A stretch of DNA of 64,000 nt from Barnesiella sp. (GCA_014800945.1 JAAVFD010000034.1:1-64000); one strand, 5' to 3'; counted from the first letter of the stretch, positions 42,910-53,225 are shown. Numbers and translations are program-made. Notes: generated by a model from the sequence alone, not told the origin.

Positions 42910-43880
42910 TTGGTGATGATTTTGTTTACAATAGGTTTTAACTGAGGATATTCCAGCACCAGAGCATCGGCAATCTCCCTGGTCTTGCGCTCGAATGCCG
43001 CGTCCGGTTCACCTGAGAGGGGTCGGTGAGCCAATCTTGCCGAAAGTTTGCGGCATTTTTCAGCAAGTCCTATGGTGTTTCCATCAAAAAAGGAGTCGGA
43101 GAATATCGAGTAGATATAATCGACCGCAACATCGCTGGGATGCTTCATGTCTGAAGCATAGAAGCGGTAGTCGCGCAGATCGTCCATCATTATTTCGTAT
43201 GCGGGAAAATATATCACATCCCGGAGTGTATTGCAAGCAGACTCACAGGCGAGCATAAGAACGGCTTTGCTCACAGCACTGTTGTGCAATCCCTCGCCGA
43301 CATATCTTACCGGGCTGACAGTCAGGATTATCTTCATGCCCGGATTTATGGTGCGCAAAGCCGCCACAGCCTTAACTATGCACTCAAAGGATTTTGCAAC
43401 GTCCAGATTCTCAACAATAAAATCATCTGCCGGAAATTTGTGGCAGTTAGCCACAATCATATCCGAATTTTTGAGTCTGTATATGCGCCTTGTTCCCAGT
43501 GTCAGTGCTGCTGTTTCAACATATTTGATTGATTCACGGGTTGCGGCAATATGGGCATTCAGTTTATTCAGATACGCTTGTACATCAACATTGTCAGACG
43601 ACAGCGATGAGTGGCAGTGCCACGAATGGAGCCTGCCATCACGCTCGGCAATATCATCGGTGGTAAATTCGCTGCCGGATGCCAGTCGCGCACACGCAAC
43701 AGAGATGCTGGCAGGGTTATAGAGCGTGCCGAACGGATTGACGCACACGTCAAACATATCTCTCTGCAACCTCGCGCCGATATTTGACGCGAAGCAGCTC
43801 CCAAGCAGAAGCATGGGAGTGGAATGGGAAATCAAGCCTTTGTGGCTCAGCGGAGATACTGGTGTTCTAAATTCAGTCAT
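42906..43880 (-). CDS. GSCFA domain protein
   Basis: 324 residues from the ATG at 43880 (the GTG three bases earlier is not needed). The name-giving motif appears as LLLGSCFASNIG, with later catalytic-like blocks typical of this SGNH-related family (LTVSPVRYVGEG, DVAVDYIYSIF). GSCFA proteins are thought to be esterase-like, acting on cell-envelope glycans. The ATG overlaps the preceding stop as TGATG, and the gene is coupled to murF-alr downstream, which fits an envelope role. Confidence 0.9.
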   Translation of the reverse strand: MTEFRTPVSPLSHKGLISHSTPMLLLGSCFASNIGARLQRDMFDVCVNPFGTLYNPASISVACARLASGSEFTTDDIAERDGRLHSWHCHSSLSSDNVDVQAYLNKLNAHIAATRESIKYVETAALTLGTRRIYRLKNSDMIVANCHKFPADDFIVENLDVAKSFECIVKAVAALRTINPGMKIILTVSPVRYVGEGLHNSAVSKAVLMLACESACNTLRDVIYFPAYEIMMDDLRDYRFYASDMKHPSDVAVDYIYSIFSDSFFDGNTIGLAEKCRKLSARLAHRPLSGEPDAAFERKTREIADALVLEYPQLKPIVNKIITK

Positions 43881-45856
43881 CACAGCGGTGATTCAAAATC
43901 AGTTGATGTTACCTTAAACTCGGTACGCCGGTTAATCTGGTCAGCAGCAGCCTTATCCTCATCTGAGAGAGTGTTGACATACTCCTCATCAAGCACTTCT
44001 CCCTCCTTGAATTGAGGGAATAACCGGGCTATTCTTTTTGTGACTTTCTTCGGTTGAGTCTTTCCATATCCCTTCCAGTTCAGACGCGCTGAATCAATTC
44101 CGGCGGATATAAGATAGTCAACTACCGATTTAGCGCGGTTTTCCGAAAGGTTATTGTTATAGGCATCCGAGCCGACACGGTCGGTGTGAGAAGACATTTC
44201 CACAGTTATTCCCGGATTATCGCGCAGAATCTGAGCGAGAGAATCGAGTGCAACGGTTGATTCCGGGCGCAGGGTAGCCTTGTTATAATCGTAGAAAATA
44301 TTCTCAACGACATTAGGCACTGTGAGGGAGGCGAGCATAAAGTCAATTCCATACTCGGCATCCTGCTCTGCAGTGTCTGTTGCAAATTCCTGACGTGCAT
44401 TCAAAAAACCTTTTGCCCCGGCTTGCATTACATAGCTGACTCCGCGCTCCAGGTCAAAGGTGAATGTGCCGTCGTCGCGGCTCACTGCTCTGCGGTTGGA
44501 TCCGTCTCGCCCGATAATTCTTATCCTTGCCCCGGCAATCGGTTCCTCTTCAAAATCGGTTACAGTGCCAGTGATGGTTATCTTTATATCAGGCAATTCA
44601 AAAGAATATATATGGTCATAGCCTCTTGCATCGCCTCTGCCGCTACTGAAGTATCCGGCTTCCTTACCGGGATAAAATGTTATGCCGAAATCATCAGCCG
44701 AAGAGTTGACGGGCACTCCCATATTAGTAACTTTCCATGATCCGGACGGTGTGAGCTGTGCCTTGAATATGTCAAGCCCTCCCATGCCGGGGTGTCCGTC
44801 GGAAGAAAAGTATATTATACTGTCGCTTAAAGCATACGGAAACATCTCTCTGCCGGAAGTATTGATTGAGGGGCCGAGATTTTCCGGAAGGGTACCCGCT
44901 TTAGCATCGAGTCTCATGCGCCAAATATCGGAGCCGCCGTAAGTGCCGGGGCGGTCGGAAGTAAAATAGATATAAGTGCCTGTGGGGTCAACAGACGGGT
45001 GTCCGTAATTATATACTGTGTCTTCAATGAGATCAAGCGGTCGAGCTTCACTCCATGAAGCATCACTACGCGCTGAGGTGACAATTTCCACCTTAGTATC
45101 TGCGTCCTGTCGCCTTTTTGCTCTTGTGAGATACATCAGTCTGCCATCCGGCGAGAATGAAACAGCCCCCTCATCGGCATCGGTGTTAAGTTCGCCTTTC
45201 ACCGGTTCCGGTTTTTGCCATTTGCCTTGCTCATCCTTACTCACCTCCCAGATATCACCACGTTTCATACCGGTGACTTCGCTACGGTTAGCTCCCGTAA
45301 CATTCTCATTGGTTGTTGTAAGATATAGCTTGTCGCCTTGTAGGGCAGGGGAGAAATCGCTTCGGCGCGAGTTGAACAGCTTGGCATTGGCAACCTTGTA
45401 ACGTGTGGGATTGGTACGCATCTTATCAGCGAGAATAGCACCACGCAGTCCGGTTTTGGCAATATCATCTCCGGGGGCTATCATCAGGTACTGGTTGTAA
45501 GCCTGAATAGCTTCGCCATATTTCCCATCGGCGTGCAGTGCCTTGGCTATATGTCTGTATAGCAAAGTATCCGGATAACCGTAACGCAGTGCGTTGCGGA
45601 AAGCCCCGGCAGCTCTTGCGTTCTGATTGAGTTTTGTGTGAGCCATTCCAAGCTTGTAGGCCACCTCGCCTCGCACCGTGCGTTCGGACGGTTTTTTGAG
45701 CTTATTGTAAAGTTTACGGTAGGTAGCTGCTGCCTCGTAGTATTCTCCACGGGCCATCTGCTCGTCAGCGACACTGAGTTTGGCTCCCCGGCATCCGGTT
45801 AGCAATACGCACACTGACAGCAGCAATACTGTTGATAAAAAAGATTTGCTCCACAT
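43880..45856 (-). CDS. porE: PorE-like OmpA-family lipoprotein (TPR, PD40 propeller, CRD, OmpA)
   Basis: 658 residues. Lipobox LLTGC, then TPR-like helices (about 28-145), a PD40 beta propeller (about 155-425: YLTTTNENVTG, VSFSPDGRLMYLTRAKR, YIYFTSDRPGTYGGSDIW), a carboxypeptidase-regulatory-like domain (about 430-515), and a C-terminal OmpA domain binding peptidoglycan (VEMSSHTDRVGSDAYNNNLSENRAKSV). The order is that of PorE of the type IX secretion system, which anchors the machine to the cell wall. No other T9SS gene is seen here, so general OmpA-type anchoring remains possible. Confidence 0.85.
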   Translation of the reverse strand: MWSKSFLSTVLLLSVCVLLTGCRGAKLSVADEQMARGEYYEAAATYRKLYNKLKKPSERTVRGEVAYKLGMAHTKLNQNARAAGAFRNALRYGYPDTLLYRHIAKALHADGKYGEAIQAYNQYLMIAPGDDIAKTGLRGAILADKMRTNPTRYKVANAKLFNSRRSDFSPALQGDKLYLTTTNENVTGANRSEVTGMKRGDIWEVSKDEQGKWQKPEPVKGELNTDADEGAVSFSPDGRLMYLTRAKRRQDADTKVEIVTSARSDASWSEARPLDLIEDTVYNYGHPSVDPTGTYIYFTSDRPGTYGGSDIWRMRLDAKAGTLPENLGPSINTSGREMFPYALSDSIIYFSSDGHPGMGGLDIFKAQLTPSGSWKVTNMGVPVNSSADDFGITFYPGKEAGYFSSGRGDARGYDHIYSFELPDIKITITGTVTDFEEEPIAGARIRIIGRDGSNRRAVSRDDGTFTFDLERGVSYVMQAGAKGFLNARQEFATDTAEQDAEYGIDFMLASLTVPNVVENIFYDYNKATLRPESTVALDSLAQILRDNPGITVEMSSHTDRVGSDAYNNNLSENRAKSVVDYLISAGIDSARLNWKGYGKTQPKKVTKRIARLFPQFKEGEVLDEEYVNTLSDEDKAAADQINRRTEFKVTSTDFESPL

Positions 45857-45866
45857 AGCCGCTTCC

Positions 45867-47711
45867 TTACGAATTCACATTCTGCATTTCAACCAGGCGT
45901 GTATAGAAGCCGTTGAGAGCCAGCAGCTCATCATGTGTTCCTCTCTCCACAATCTCACCTTCGTGCATAACGCATATCTGTGTGGCATTCTTGATTGTTG
46001 AAAGGCGGTGGGCTATAACAAGAGTGGTGCGGTCCTTCATCAGGCGGTCAAGCGCTTGCTGCACAAGGTATTCACTCTCGCTGTCCAGCGCCGAAGTCGC
46101 CTCGTCAAGAATAAGAATGGGCGGGTTCTTGAGAATAGCCCTTGCAATGGATATGCGCTGACGCTGTCCGCCGGAAAGTTTGCAGCCACGGTCGCCGATA
46201 TTGGTGTCGTAGCCGTACTCCGATGCCATAATAAAATCGTGGGCGTTAGCAACCTTTGCAGCCTCAATCACCTGCTCCATCGTGGCATTCTTAACACCGA
46301 AAGTTATGTTATTATAGAAAGTGTCATTAAACAGAATAGCCTCCTGATTGACATTGCCCATAAGCGAGCGCAGGTCATGCACCTTGAGGTCGCGTATATC
46401 GGTTCCGCCTATTTTTATAGAGCCACCGTTCACATCATAGAACCTCGGCAACAAATCAGCAAGAGTTGATTTTCCGCTACCGCTCTGACCCACAAGCGCC
46501 ACTGTGTCGCCCGGGCGTATCACCAGATCGGCATGTTTAACTACCGGAACCTCGGGATCGTAGCCAAATGTGACATTCTCATATCTGATTTCTCCGCAAT
46601 CTTCAGGGAGTTTCTTGGGACGCTGAGGATCGGCAATGGGGTTTCTTGCCGAAAGTATTTTATCCACCCTCTCCAGCGAGGCAAGACCTTTTTGGATGGA
46701 GTACATAGCCTTGCTCAAATCTTTTGCCGGGTTTATGATGCTGTAGAAAATAATCATATAGTAGATAAACATCGGGGCGTCAATGCCGGCACTGTTGCGC
46801 AGAATAAGCGAGCCGCCGAACCACAGCACTATGGCAATGGTGACGGTGCCGAGAAATTCACTCATCGGATGAGCGAGTGCCTGACGCCTCATTACCCTGT
46901 TGCTTAGTTTGTAAAACAGCTGGGTGGCATCATGGAAGCGGTGCTCAACCTTACCCTCCGCATTGAAAGCTTTGATGATGCGTAGCCCGCCGAGGGTCTC
47001 TTCAATGTAGCTCATAATCCTGCCCCATTGCTGCTGCCCTTCCAGGCTCTTGCGCTTCAGGCTTTTGCCTATGCGTCCCATGGCTATTCCGGCGATAGGC
47101 AGAAGTACGAGAACAAACAGGGTGAGCTGCCAGCTGATAAATACCATCATGAGCAGACACACAATTATCATCACAGGATTTTTGAACATCATGTCGAGCG
47201 ATGACATGATAGAGTTTTCAATCTCTGCTACATCACCGCTCATCCTTGCCATAACATCGCCTTTGCGCTCGGAGGTAAAGAAACCTATGGGCAGGCTTAC
47301 GATCTTGTCATAAACGGCATCTCTTATATCTCTGACCACTCCGCTGCGCAACGGAATAATGAAATAGGATGCAAGGTAGGTGGTGCCTGTTTTCAGTCCG
47401 GTCATGAAAATCAGCAGCAACCCGAGAGCCCCGAGTGTCCAGCTGGGTCCCCAGGAGTCTATGGCTATCTGAGTGACATAGTAGAAATTATTGACAATAG
47501 TATCGGCAAGTTGACCGATTTTCACACCGCTCAAAGAAATGTATTCATACCCTTTTTCGCGGATACCGAACAGCATTTCAAGTATCGGCATCACTACCGC
47601 AAACGAAAACAGAGTGAGAAAAGCGGCAAGAAAATTAAATATGATATTGAGTGCAAGATACTTTTTGTACGGCGGCACAAAACGCTTCAACACCTGAAAA
47701 AATTCACCCAT
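45867..47711 (-). CDS. ABC transporter, fused permease and ATPase (MsbA-like)
   Basis: 614 residues. The N-terminal 345 residues hold six transmembrane helices (type IV exporter). The C-terminal ATPase has Walker A VALVGQSGSGKSTLADLLP, signature LSGGQRQRISIARA, Walker B ILILDEATSALD and the switch His in VIAHRLSTI. It exports lipids or a hydrophobic compound; an MsbA-type lipid flippase is plausible given the neighbouring envelope genes. It lies 10 bases upstream of porE and is probably the first gene of the ABC-porE-GSCFA-murF/alr operon. Confidence 0.95.
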   Translation of the reverse strand: MGEFFQVLKRFVPPYKKYLALNIIFNFLAAFLTLFSFAVVMPILEMLFGIREKGYEYISLSGVKIGQLADTIVNNFYYVTQIAIDSWGPSWTLGALGLLLIFMTGLKTGTTYLASYFIIPLRSGVVRDIRDAVYDKIVSLPIGFFTSERKGDVMARMSGDVAEIENSIMSSLDMMFKNPVMIIVCLLMMVFISWQLTLFVLVLLPIAGIAMGRIGKSLKRKSLEGQQQWGRIMSYIEETLGGLRIIKAFNAEGKVEHRFHDATQLFYKLSNRVMRRQALAHPMSEFLGTVTIAIVLWFGGSLILRNSAGIDAPMFIYYMIIFYSIINPAKDLSKAMYSIQKGLASLERVDKILSARNPIADPQRPKKLPEDCGEIRYENVTFGYDPEVPVVKHADLVIRPGDTVALVGQSGSGKSTLADLLPRFYDVNGGSIKIGGTDIRDLKVHDLRSLMGNVNQEAILFNDTFYNNITFGVKNATMEQVIEAAKVANAHDFIMASEYGYDTNIGDRGCKLSGGQRQRISIARAILKNPPILILDEATSALDSESEYLVQQALDRLMKDRTTLVIAHRLSTIKNATQICVMHEGEIVERGTHDELLALNGFYTRLVEMQNVNS

Positions 47712-47848
47712 GACTTATCGGTTATATTTAATTATGTGACAAATTTACACAAATTCACCGATATAATATGCTCTCAATTTAGAATTGTGAGTCGGTTATT
47801 CAAGAAAATTCGTAAATTCGCGCATCAATTTCTATATTTTATAAGATT

Positions 47849-48802
47849 ATGGCAACCACTTTAGTCAATACCGACTACAATTTCCCCAAACAGACAAGTG
47901 TGTATCATGGCAAAGTCCGTGATGTGTATGATATAGATAACGAGCTTCTCGTTATGGTGGCTACCGACAGAATTTCGGCGTTTGACGTTATTCTTCCGGA
48001 AGGTATTCCATATAAGGGGCAGGTGCTCAATCAGATTGCAACCTATTTTCTTGAAGCTACCGCTGATATTGTGCCAAACTGGCGACTTGCTACTCCGGAC
48101 CCTATGGCAACTGTAGGATATAAAGCTGAGGGCTTTAAGGTTGAGATGATTATTCGCGGATACCTCACCGGAAGCGCATGGCGCGATTACAAGGCTGGCG
48201 TGCGCTCTATATGTGGTGTGACTCTGCCGGAGGGCATGAAGGAAAATCAGAAGTTCCCCGAACCGATTATCACCCCAACTACCAAAGCTGATGCCGGACA
48301 CGATGAGAATATTTCTAAAGAGGAAATCATTGAGCGCGGTATCGTGAGCGCGGAGGACTATGCCGTGATGGAGGATTACACTCGCAAGCTCTTTAAGCGC
48401 GGCACCGAGATGGCTGCCGAGAAGGGCCTGATACTTGTTGATACCAAATATGAGTTCGGCAAGCTGGGCGGAAAGGTGATTCTTATTGATGAAATCCATA
48501 CCCCGGACTCTTCACGCTACTTCTACGCCGATGGCTATCAGGAGAGATTTGAAAAAGGTGAGCCCCAGCGCCAGCTCAGTAAGGAGTTTGTGCGTCAGTG
48601 GCTTATCGATCATGGTTTCATGGGACAGGCAGGTCAGAAAGTACCTGAAATGACTCCCGAATTCTGCGAGAGCGTATCAGCAAGATATATCGAGCTTTAC
48701 GAGCAGGTAACCGGCCAGCCTTTTGTCAAGGCTGATGAGAGCGATTTGAATCGTCGAATCGAGGTGAACGTGCTTGACTGTCTTGACAACCTGAGCCTTT
48801 GA
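47849..48802 (+). CDS. purC: SAICAR synthetase (PurC)
   Basis: 317 residues. [58 protein letters not shown] and the [11 protein letters not shown] block are diagnostic. It joins aspartate to CAIR using ATP in purine synthesis, in the cytosol. It belongs to the longer eukaryote-like form. It is 10 bases upstream of the menaquinone methyltransferase gene. Confidence 0.97.
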   Translation: MATTLVNTDYNFPKQTSVYHGKVRDVYDIDNELLVMVATDRISAFDVILPEGIPYKGQVLNQIATYFLEATADIVPNWRLATPDPMATVGYKAEGFKVEMIIRGYLTGSAWRDYKAGVRSICGVTLPEGMKENQKFPEPIITPTTKADAGHDENISKEEIIERGIVSAEDYAVMEDYTRKLFKRGTEMAAEKGLILVDTKYEFGKLGGKVILIDEIHTPDSSRYFYADGYQERFEKGEPQRQLSKEFVRQWLIDHGFMGQAGQKVPEMTPEFCESVSARYIELYEQVTGQPFVKADESDLNRRIEVNVLDCLDNLSL

Positions 48803-48812
48803 TTCCGCAGCT

Positions 48813-49556
48813 GTGAATTGCGAGAATATCACACCCTACAGTGACCTCAGAGATAAGACAGGGCAGGTGAGGGAAATGTTTGACAACATTGCTCCCGCCT
48901 ACGATTTTATGAACCGTGCCATGACTCTCGGAGTTGATAAGCGGTGGCGCAAAACAATGGTGAATACCTTAGCGCGTCATGGGGCTGAAGATATTCTCGA
49001 TGTGGCTACCGGTACGGGAGATGTGGCTATACAGATAGCCAGCACCCTTGCGGGCAGTAAGCTCACCGGAATAGACCTGTCGGAAAAAATGATTGAGGTG
49101 GGACGTAAAAAAATCAGTGAAGCACAACTTTCCGACCGGATTACCCTGATGCAGGGCGATTGTCTTGAACTACCGATGCCGGATAATAGCTTTGATGCCG
49201 TAACTGTGGCTTACGGGGTGAGAAATTTCAGCAACCTCAGCAAGGGTTACCGGGAAATGGCGCGTGTGTTGCGCCCGGGCGGCATGCTCGCAGTGCTAGA
49301 ACTATCCAGTCCCCGGTCACCTATTGTCCGACCACTATATAATATATATACAAGGTGTATCATTCCCGCAGTAGGAAGAATGGTGTCGAAGGATTCAGAT
49401 GCATACACCTATCTGCCTAAAAGCATAGAGGCGGTGCCTCAGGGCGAGCGGATGCTCGACCTCATGCGGCAGGCTGGTCTTGAACAGGCTGCATACCGCT
49501 CCTTCACTTTTGGAGTGTGCACCCTTTACACAGCCGTAAAACCGGAGAAACAGTAA
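48813..49556 (+). CDS. menG: Demethylmenaquinone / ubiquinone-type methyltransferase (MenG/UbiE)
   Basis: 247 residues, starting at GTG 48813; no ATG before the conserved region. SAM-binding motif ILDVATGTGDVAIQIA, then TGIDLSEKMIEVGRKKI, and the family motif VTVAYGVRNFSNLSKGYREMARVLRPGG. It methylates demethylmenaquinone, the last step of menaquinone synthesis, at the membrane surface. Its preference for menaquinone is inferred from the phylum. It is followed 11 bases later by the peptidase gene. Confidence 0.95.
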   Translation: MNCENITPYSDLRDKTGQVREMFDNIAPAYDFMNRAMTLGVDKRWRKTMVNTLARHGAEDILDVATGTGDVAIQIASTLAGSKLTGIDLSEKMIEVGRKKISEAQLSDRITLMQGDCLELPMPDNSFDAVTVAYGVRNFSNLSKGYREMARVLRPGGMLAVLELSSPRSPIVRPLYNIYTRCIIPAVGRMVSKDSDAYTYLPKSIEAVPQGERMLDLMRQAGLEQAAYRSFTFGVCTLYTAVKPEKQ

Positions 49557-49567
49557 ACTTTTTATAA

Positions 49568-51607
49568 ATGAAAACAACAAAATTTGCAATCGCTATGGCT
49601 GTAGCGCTATCTGCAACCGGGGCTGCTTCTGCGCAGGAGCACCTCAAAAGCCTCGATTTGAAGAATTGTGATAAATCGGTTGCACCCGGCACCGATTTCT
49701 ATCAGTATGTTACCAAAGGATGGCAGGAGGCTCACCCTCTCACAGCCGAATATGCCCGTTACGGACAGTTTAATGTGCTCAACGATACATCTGAGCAGAG
49801 AGTGAAGGATATTGTGCTTAACCTTGGTGCCTCAAACCCCGAACCGGGTACGGTGGCATTCAAAGTGTCAACTATCTACAATCTGGCTATGGACTCCGTG
49901 CGCAGAAACGCTGAGGGAGCAAAGCCTATCCTCGCCGATCTTAAGAAGATTGAAAATACTCCCGAGAGCGGCATGGAGGATTTGTTTTTGTGGATGCACG
50001 GTAATTATGCAAGCCCGTTCTTCAGCGCCGGCATTCAGGAAAATCTCACCAACTCTTCGGAGTACGCAATGTATATCGGTGGTGGAGGTATGTCGTTGGG
50101 CGACCGTGACTACTATCTGAAAAATGACGCTCGAAATAAAGAGGTGCGCGAGGCTTTCAAAAAACTCGTTGACCGCCAGATGCGCAACGCCGGATACTCA
50201 AAGAAAGATGCCGCAAGAATCGTGAAGAATGTGATGAAGGTTGAAACAGCGCTTGCTGATTCCGCTTTCACGAGAGAAGAGAGCAGAAACCTTCTCGCTA
50301 TGAACAATCCCCGCACTTTCGCGCAGCTCAAAGAAATGTATCCCGCTATCAACTGGGACCGTTTCTTTATTGAAACAATGGGAATAGAGTCTCCGGAAAA
50401 CGTTATCGTTACCGAGCTCAAATCGGTTAAACGTGCTAATGATTTGATGAAGGCGCTCACAGCCCGCGAAATCAAGGACTATTATCTTTGGAAATATGTG
50501 GCGCAGGCAGCCGGAACACTCAGCGATGATTTTGCAGACGCATCATTTGAATTCAGTAAGGTGATGAGCGGTGTGCAGGAGCAGCGTCCTCGCTGGAAAA
50601 GAGCCCTCGGTGCTACAGAGGGAGCTATGGGTGAGGCTGTCGGTCAGCTCTATGTTGAAAAGTATTTCCCGCAGTCATCAAAAGATTATATGGTCGGATT
50701 GGTTGAAAATCTTCGCACTGCACTCGGCAAACATATTCTCAACCTTACCTGGATGAGCGATGAAACAAAGCTGAACGCACTCAAAAAGCTCAATGCTTTC
50801 ACCGTGAAAATCGGCTATCCCGACAAATGGAAAGACTATTCATCACTTGTTATCGATCCCAACCTTTCATATTACGAAAATATGCACAATGTGGGCATGT
50901 GGCATCAGAAAGAAACATACTCCAAGTGGGGCAAACCGGTGGATCGTACAGAATGGGGCATGACTCCACAAACAGTAAACGCTTACTACAATCCTCTCGC
51001 AAATGAAATTGTTTTCCCCGCAGCTATCCTCCAGGCTCCTTTCTTTGATCCCGAGGCGAGCGATGCCGAAAACTATGGCGGTATCGGTGTGGTTATAGGT
51101 CATGAGATGACTCACGGATTTGATGACCAGGGCAGACACTTTGATGCAGAAGGCAATATGACCGAATGGTGGACTCCGGAAGACGGCGAAGCATTCCAGA
51201 AACTCGCCGACATACTCGTTAGCCAGTTTGATGCAGTGGAAGTGCTCCCCGGACTCAACGCCAACGGCAGATATACTCTTGGCGAGAATATTGCCGACCA
51301 GGGCGGACTCCGTGTTGCAATGACCGCTTTCCTTGACTCTCAGAAAAAGAAGGGTGTGGATGTTTCAACCGCCAAGATTGACGGTCTCACTCCCATGCAG
51401 GCATTCTATATGAACTATGCAAACCTCTGGGCTCAGAATATCCGCGAGGCAGAGATGCGCTCGCTCACACAGGGTGACGTTCACTCTCTCGGTTCTAACC
51501 GTGTAAACGTTACTCTCAGAAACCTTCAGCCGTTCTTCGAGGCATTCTCTATAAAGGAGGGCGACAATATGTGGCGTCCGGTAGAAGAGCGCGTGGTAAT
51601 TTGGTAA
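49568..51607 (+). CDS. M13 family metallopeptidase (PepO/neprilysin)
   Basis: 679 residues with a signal peptide (cleavage near SAQ-EH). The zinc site VVIGHEMTHGFDDQG (HExxH), the third ligand in ENIADQGGLRVA and the substrate-binding NAYYNPLANEIVFPAAILQ are all present, giving an active neprilysin-type endopeptidase with the normal length. It is periplasmic or lipid-anchored and degrades peptides. A strong terminator follows. Confidence 0.96.
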   Translation: MKTTKFAIAMAVALSATGAASAQEHLKSLDLKNCDKSVAPGTDFYQYVTKGWQEAHPLTAEYARYGQFNVLNDTSEQRVKDIVLNLGASNPEPGTVAFKVSTIYNLAMDSVRRNAEGAKPILADLKKIENTPESGMEDLFLWMHGNYASPFFSAGIQENLTNSSEYAMYIGGGGMSLGDRDYYLKNDARNKEVREAFKKLVDRQMRNAGYSKKDAARIVKNVMKVETALADSAFTREESRNLLAMNNPRTFAQLKEMYPAINWDRFFIETMGIESPENVIVTELKSVKRANDLMKALTAREIKDYYLWKYVAQAAGTLSDDFADASFEFSKVMSGVQEQRPRWKRALGATEGAMGEAVGQLYVEKYFPQSSKDYMVGLVENLRTALGKHILNLTWMSDETKLNALKKLNAFTVKIGYPDKWKDYSSLVIDPNLSYYENMHNVGMWHQKETYSKWGKPVDRTEWGMTPQTVNAYYNPLANEIVFPAAILQAPFFDPEASDAENYGGIGVVIGHEMTHGFDDQGRHFDAEGNMTEWWTPEDGEAFQKLADILVSQFDAVEVLPGLNANGRYTLGENIADQGGLRVAMTAFLDSQKKKGVDVSTAKIDGLTPMQAFYMNYANLWAQNIREAEMRSLTQGDVHSLGSNRVNVTLRNLQPFFEAFSIKEGDNMWRPVEERVVIW

Positions 51608-51610
51608 AAT

Positions 51611-51704
51611 AAAAAAAAAGAAGATTTCTTTTGAGGAATTAAGGTTTGGTTAATTGTTTTATGTCTTCCTTAATGTTATTCCTCAAAAAAATCTTCTTTT
51701 TTTT
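51611..51704. terminator. Long A/T-flanked hairpin, bidirectional terminator
   Basis: AAAAAAAGAAGATTT...TTTTGAGGAAT pairs with ATTCCTCAAAA...AATCTTCTTTTTTT, giving a stem of more than 20 pairs with small interruptions and a loop of roughly 25-30 bases. A-run and T-run on either side. It isolates the peptidase gene from the tRNA-rpsT unit. Confidence 0.85.
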
Positions 51705-51712
51705 CTAAAAAG

Positions 51713-51743
51713 TTGCAAGGATAAAAAAAAGTGCCTATATTTG
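51713..51743 (+). promoter_or_regulatory. Promoter of the tRNA-Glu / rpsT / tRNA-Glu unit
   Basis: TTG 51713-51715, 20 bases, TATATTTG 51736-51743, the full Bacteroidota pattern, 17 bases before the tRNA. Confidence 0.8.
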
Positions 51744-51759
51744 CACTCGCTTTTGCAAG

Positions 51760-51831
51760 GGCCCATTCGTCTATCGGCTAGGACGCAAGATTTTCATTCT
51801 TGAAAGAGGAGTTCGATTCTCCTATGGGCTA
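51760..51831 (+). tRNA. tRNA-Glu (anticodon TTC), first copy
   Basis: 72 bases, GGCCCAT acceptor strand opposite ATGGGCT (G1-U72 pair), D arm with GGCTAGG, anticodon stem CAAGA / TCTTG around loop TTTTCAT, T arm AGGAG-TTCGATT-CTCCT, discriminator A. No encoded CCA. Identical to the copy at 52149. Confidence 0.95.
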
Positions 51832-51865
51832 CTAAAAATAAATTAACTCATATTTAACGATAACA

Positions 51866-52123
51866 ATGGCAAATCATAAGTCATCAATCAAAAGAATCCG
51901 TCAGACAGAGTCGCGTCGCCTCCGCAACCGCTACTATGCCAAGACTGCTCGCAATGCCGTGCGCAATCTTCGCAAGATGACCGACGCTACAGCTGCTGCA
52001 GAAGTTTTGGTTAAAGTTACCAAGATGCTTGACAAGCTCGCTGCTAAAAAGACCATCTCTAAGAATAAAGCATCTAACCTCAAAAGCAAGCTTGCTCTTC
52101 ATGTGAACAAGCTCAGCAAGTAA
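51866..52123 (+). CDS. rpsT: 30S ribosomal protein S20
   Basis: 85 residues, small and very basic: [35 protein letters not shown], the classic S20 N terminus, then helices [24 protein letters not shown]. It binds 16S rRNA early in assembly of the small subunit. It sits between two identical tRNA-Glu genes and probably shares their transcript. Confidence 0.98.
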   Translation: MANHKSSIKRIRQTESRRLRNRYYAKTARNAVRNLRKMTDATAAAEVLVKVTKMLDKLAAKKTISKNKASNLKSKLALHVNKLSK

Positions 52124-52148
52124 GAGGTTATCGCCATAACTCATAGCG

Positions 52149-52220
52149 GGCCCATTCGTCTATCGGCTAGGACGCAAGATTTTCATTCTTGAAAGAGGAG
52201 TTCGATTCTCCTATGGGCTA
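52149..52220 (+). tRNA. tRNA-Glu (anticodon TTC), second copy
   Basis: Identical in all 72 bases to the copy at 51760-51831, 25 bases after the rpsT stop codon. No separate promoter is obvious, so it is probably processed from the rpsT transcript. Confidence 0.95.
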
Positions 52221-52303
52221 CATTTTTTCCCCCTTTTATTTTATAGTTGAAGGATGCGCCGTGAGGCGCTGTCTTTCAACTCTTTTTTTATCCACTTTTT
52301 ATC

Positions 52304-53086
52304 ATGGTCTCAAAAGATATTAAATACCTTCTCGATTCAGAAGCTAAGAGAATCAACAGCCCTGAGTTCATTGCAGATGATCCGGTTCAGTTTCCACACC
52401 GTTTTTCCGACTTGCGTGACATTGAAATATCATCTCTGCTGTGTGCTTCGATAGCATGGGGCAACCGCAAGATGATTTGCCGCGACTGCAACAAAATGCT
52501 TGCGCTTATGGATAACGACCCCTATGCCTACATGATGGACAGAGGATATGAGGAGCTCCCCGATGAACTGAATATTCACCGCACATTCTTTGCCCGTAAT
52601 CTAAAGCATTTCCTGCGGGGACTCGAAAAGATATACTCTGAGCATGGCTCGCTACAAGATTTCGCCCGCAAATGCCGTATTGACCTCGCTACACATCCGT
52701 CATGGAGTCTCGTTGAAAATATAAATGCGGTACTTGCCGATGCAAACTCAGGGAAGGGTGATTCAAGATGCTTGCCGCTTAACATGGAAACAACTGCATT
52801 GAAAAGAGTCAATATGGCACTCAGGTGGCTTGTGCGCAATGATGGAATAGTTGACCTGGGAGTGTGGGACGTAATCAAACCGGCACAGCTTTACATACCC
52901 CTTGATGTGCATGTCGGTAATGTGGCGCGCTCGCTTGAGCTGGTTGACCGCAAGGCTAACGACCGTAAGACAGTGGAGCAGCTCACATCCATTCTACGTG
53001 AAATGCGGCCGGACGACCCCGTGTTTTACGACTTCGCCCTCTTCGGCATCGGCATGGAATCCAAATCTCCTCAACCGGGAAATTAA
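52304..53086 (+). CDS. TIGR02757 / DUF2400 family protein
   Basis: 260 residues. The family pattern is clear: HRFSDLRDIEISSLLCASIAWGNRKMICRDCNKML, DPYAYMMDRGYEELPDE, RCLPLNMETTALKRVNMALRWLVRNDGIVDLGVW and LDVHVGNVARSLELVDRKANDRKTV, with helix-hairpin-helix character suggesting a DNA-glycosylase-like fold. Function is not established. Common in Bacteroidetes. Confidence 0.93.
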   Translation: MVSKDIKYLLDSEAKRINSPEFIADDPVQFPHRFSDLRDIEISSLLCASIAWGNRKMICRDCNKMLALMDNDPYAYMMDRGYEELPDELNIHRTFFARNLKHFLRGLEKIYSEHGSLQDFARKCRIDLATHPSWSLVENINAVLADANSGKGDSRCLPLNMETTALKRVNMALRWLVRNDGIVDLGVWDVIKPAQLYIPLDVHVGNVARSLELVDRKANDRKTVEQLTSILREMRPDDPVFYDFALFGIGMESKSPQPGN

Positions 53087-53225
53087 AGGCGTCAAAGCAT
53101 TCAGCAAAAGTGGCAGTATATGTGCTATTTTCTAGTTTTTAATAGAAGCTGCCGATAAGATTTTTTTGGAATTTCGGAGGGGAAAGATTAACTTCGTGTG
53201 CAAGCTAATTATTCCGTTAGGTGAG

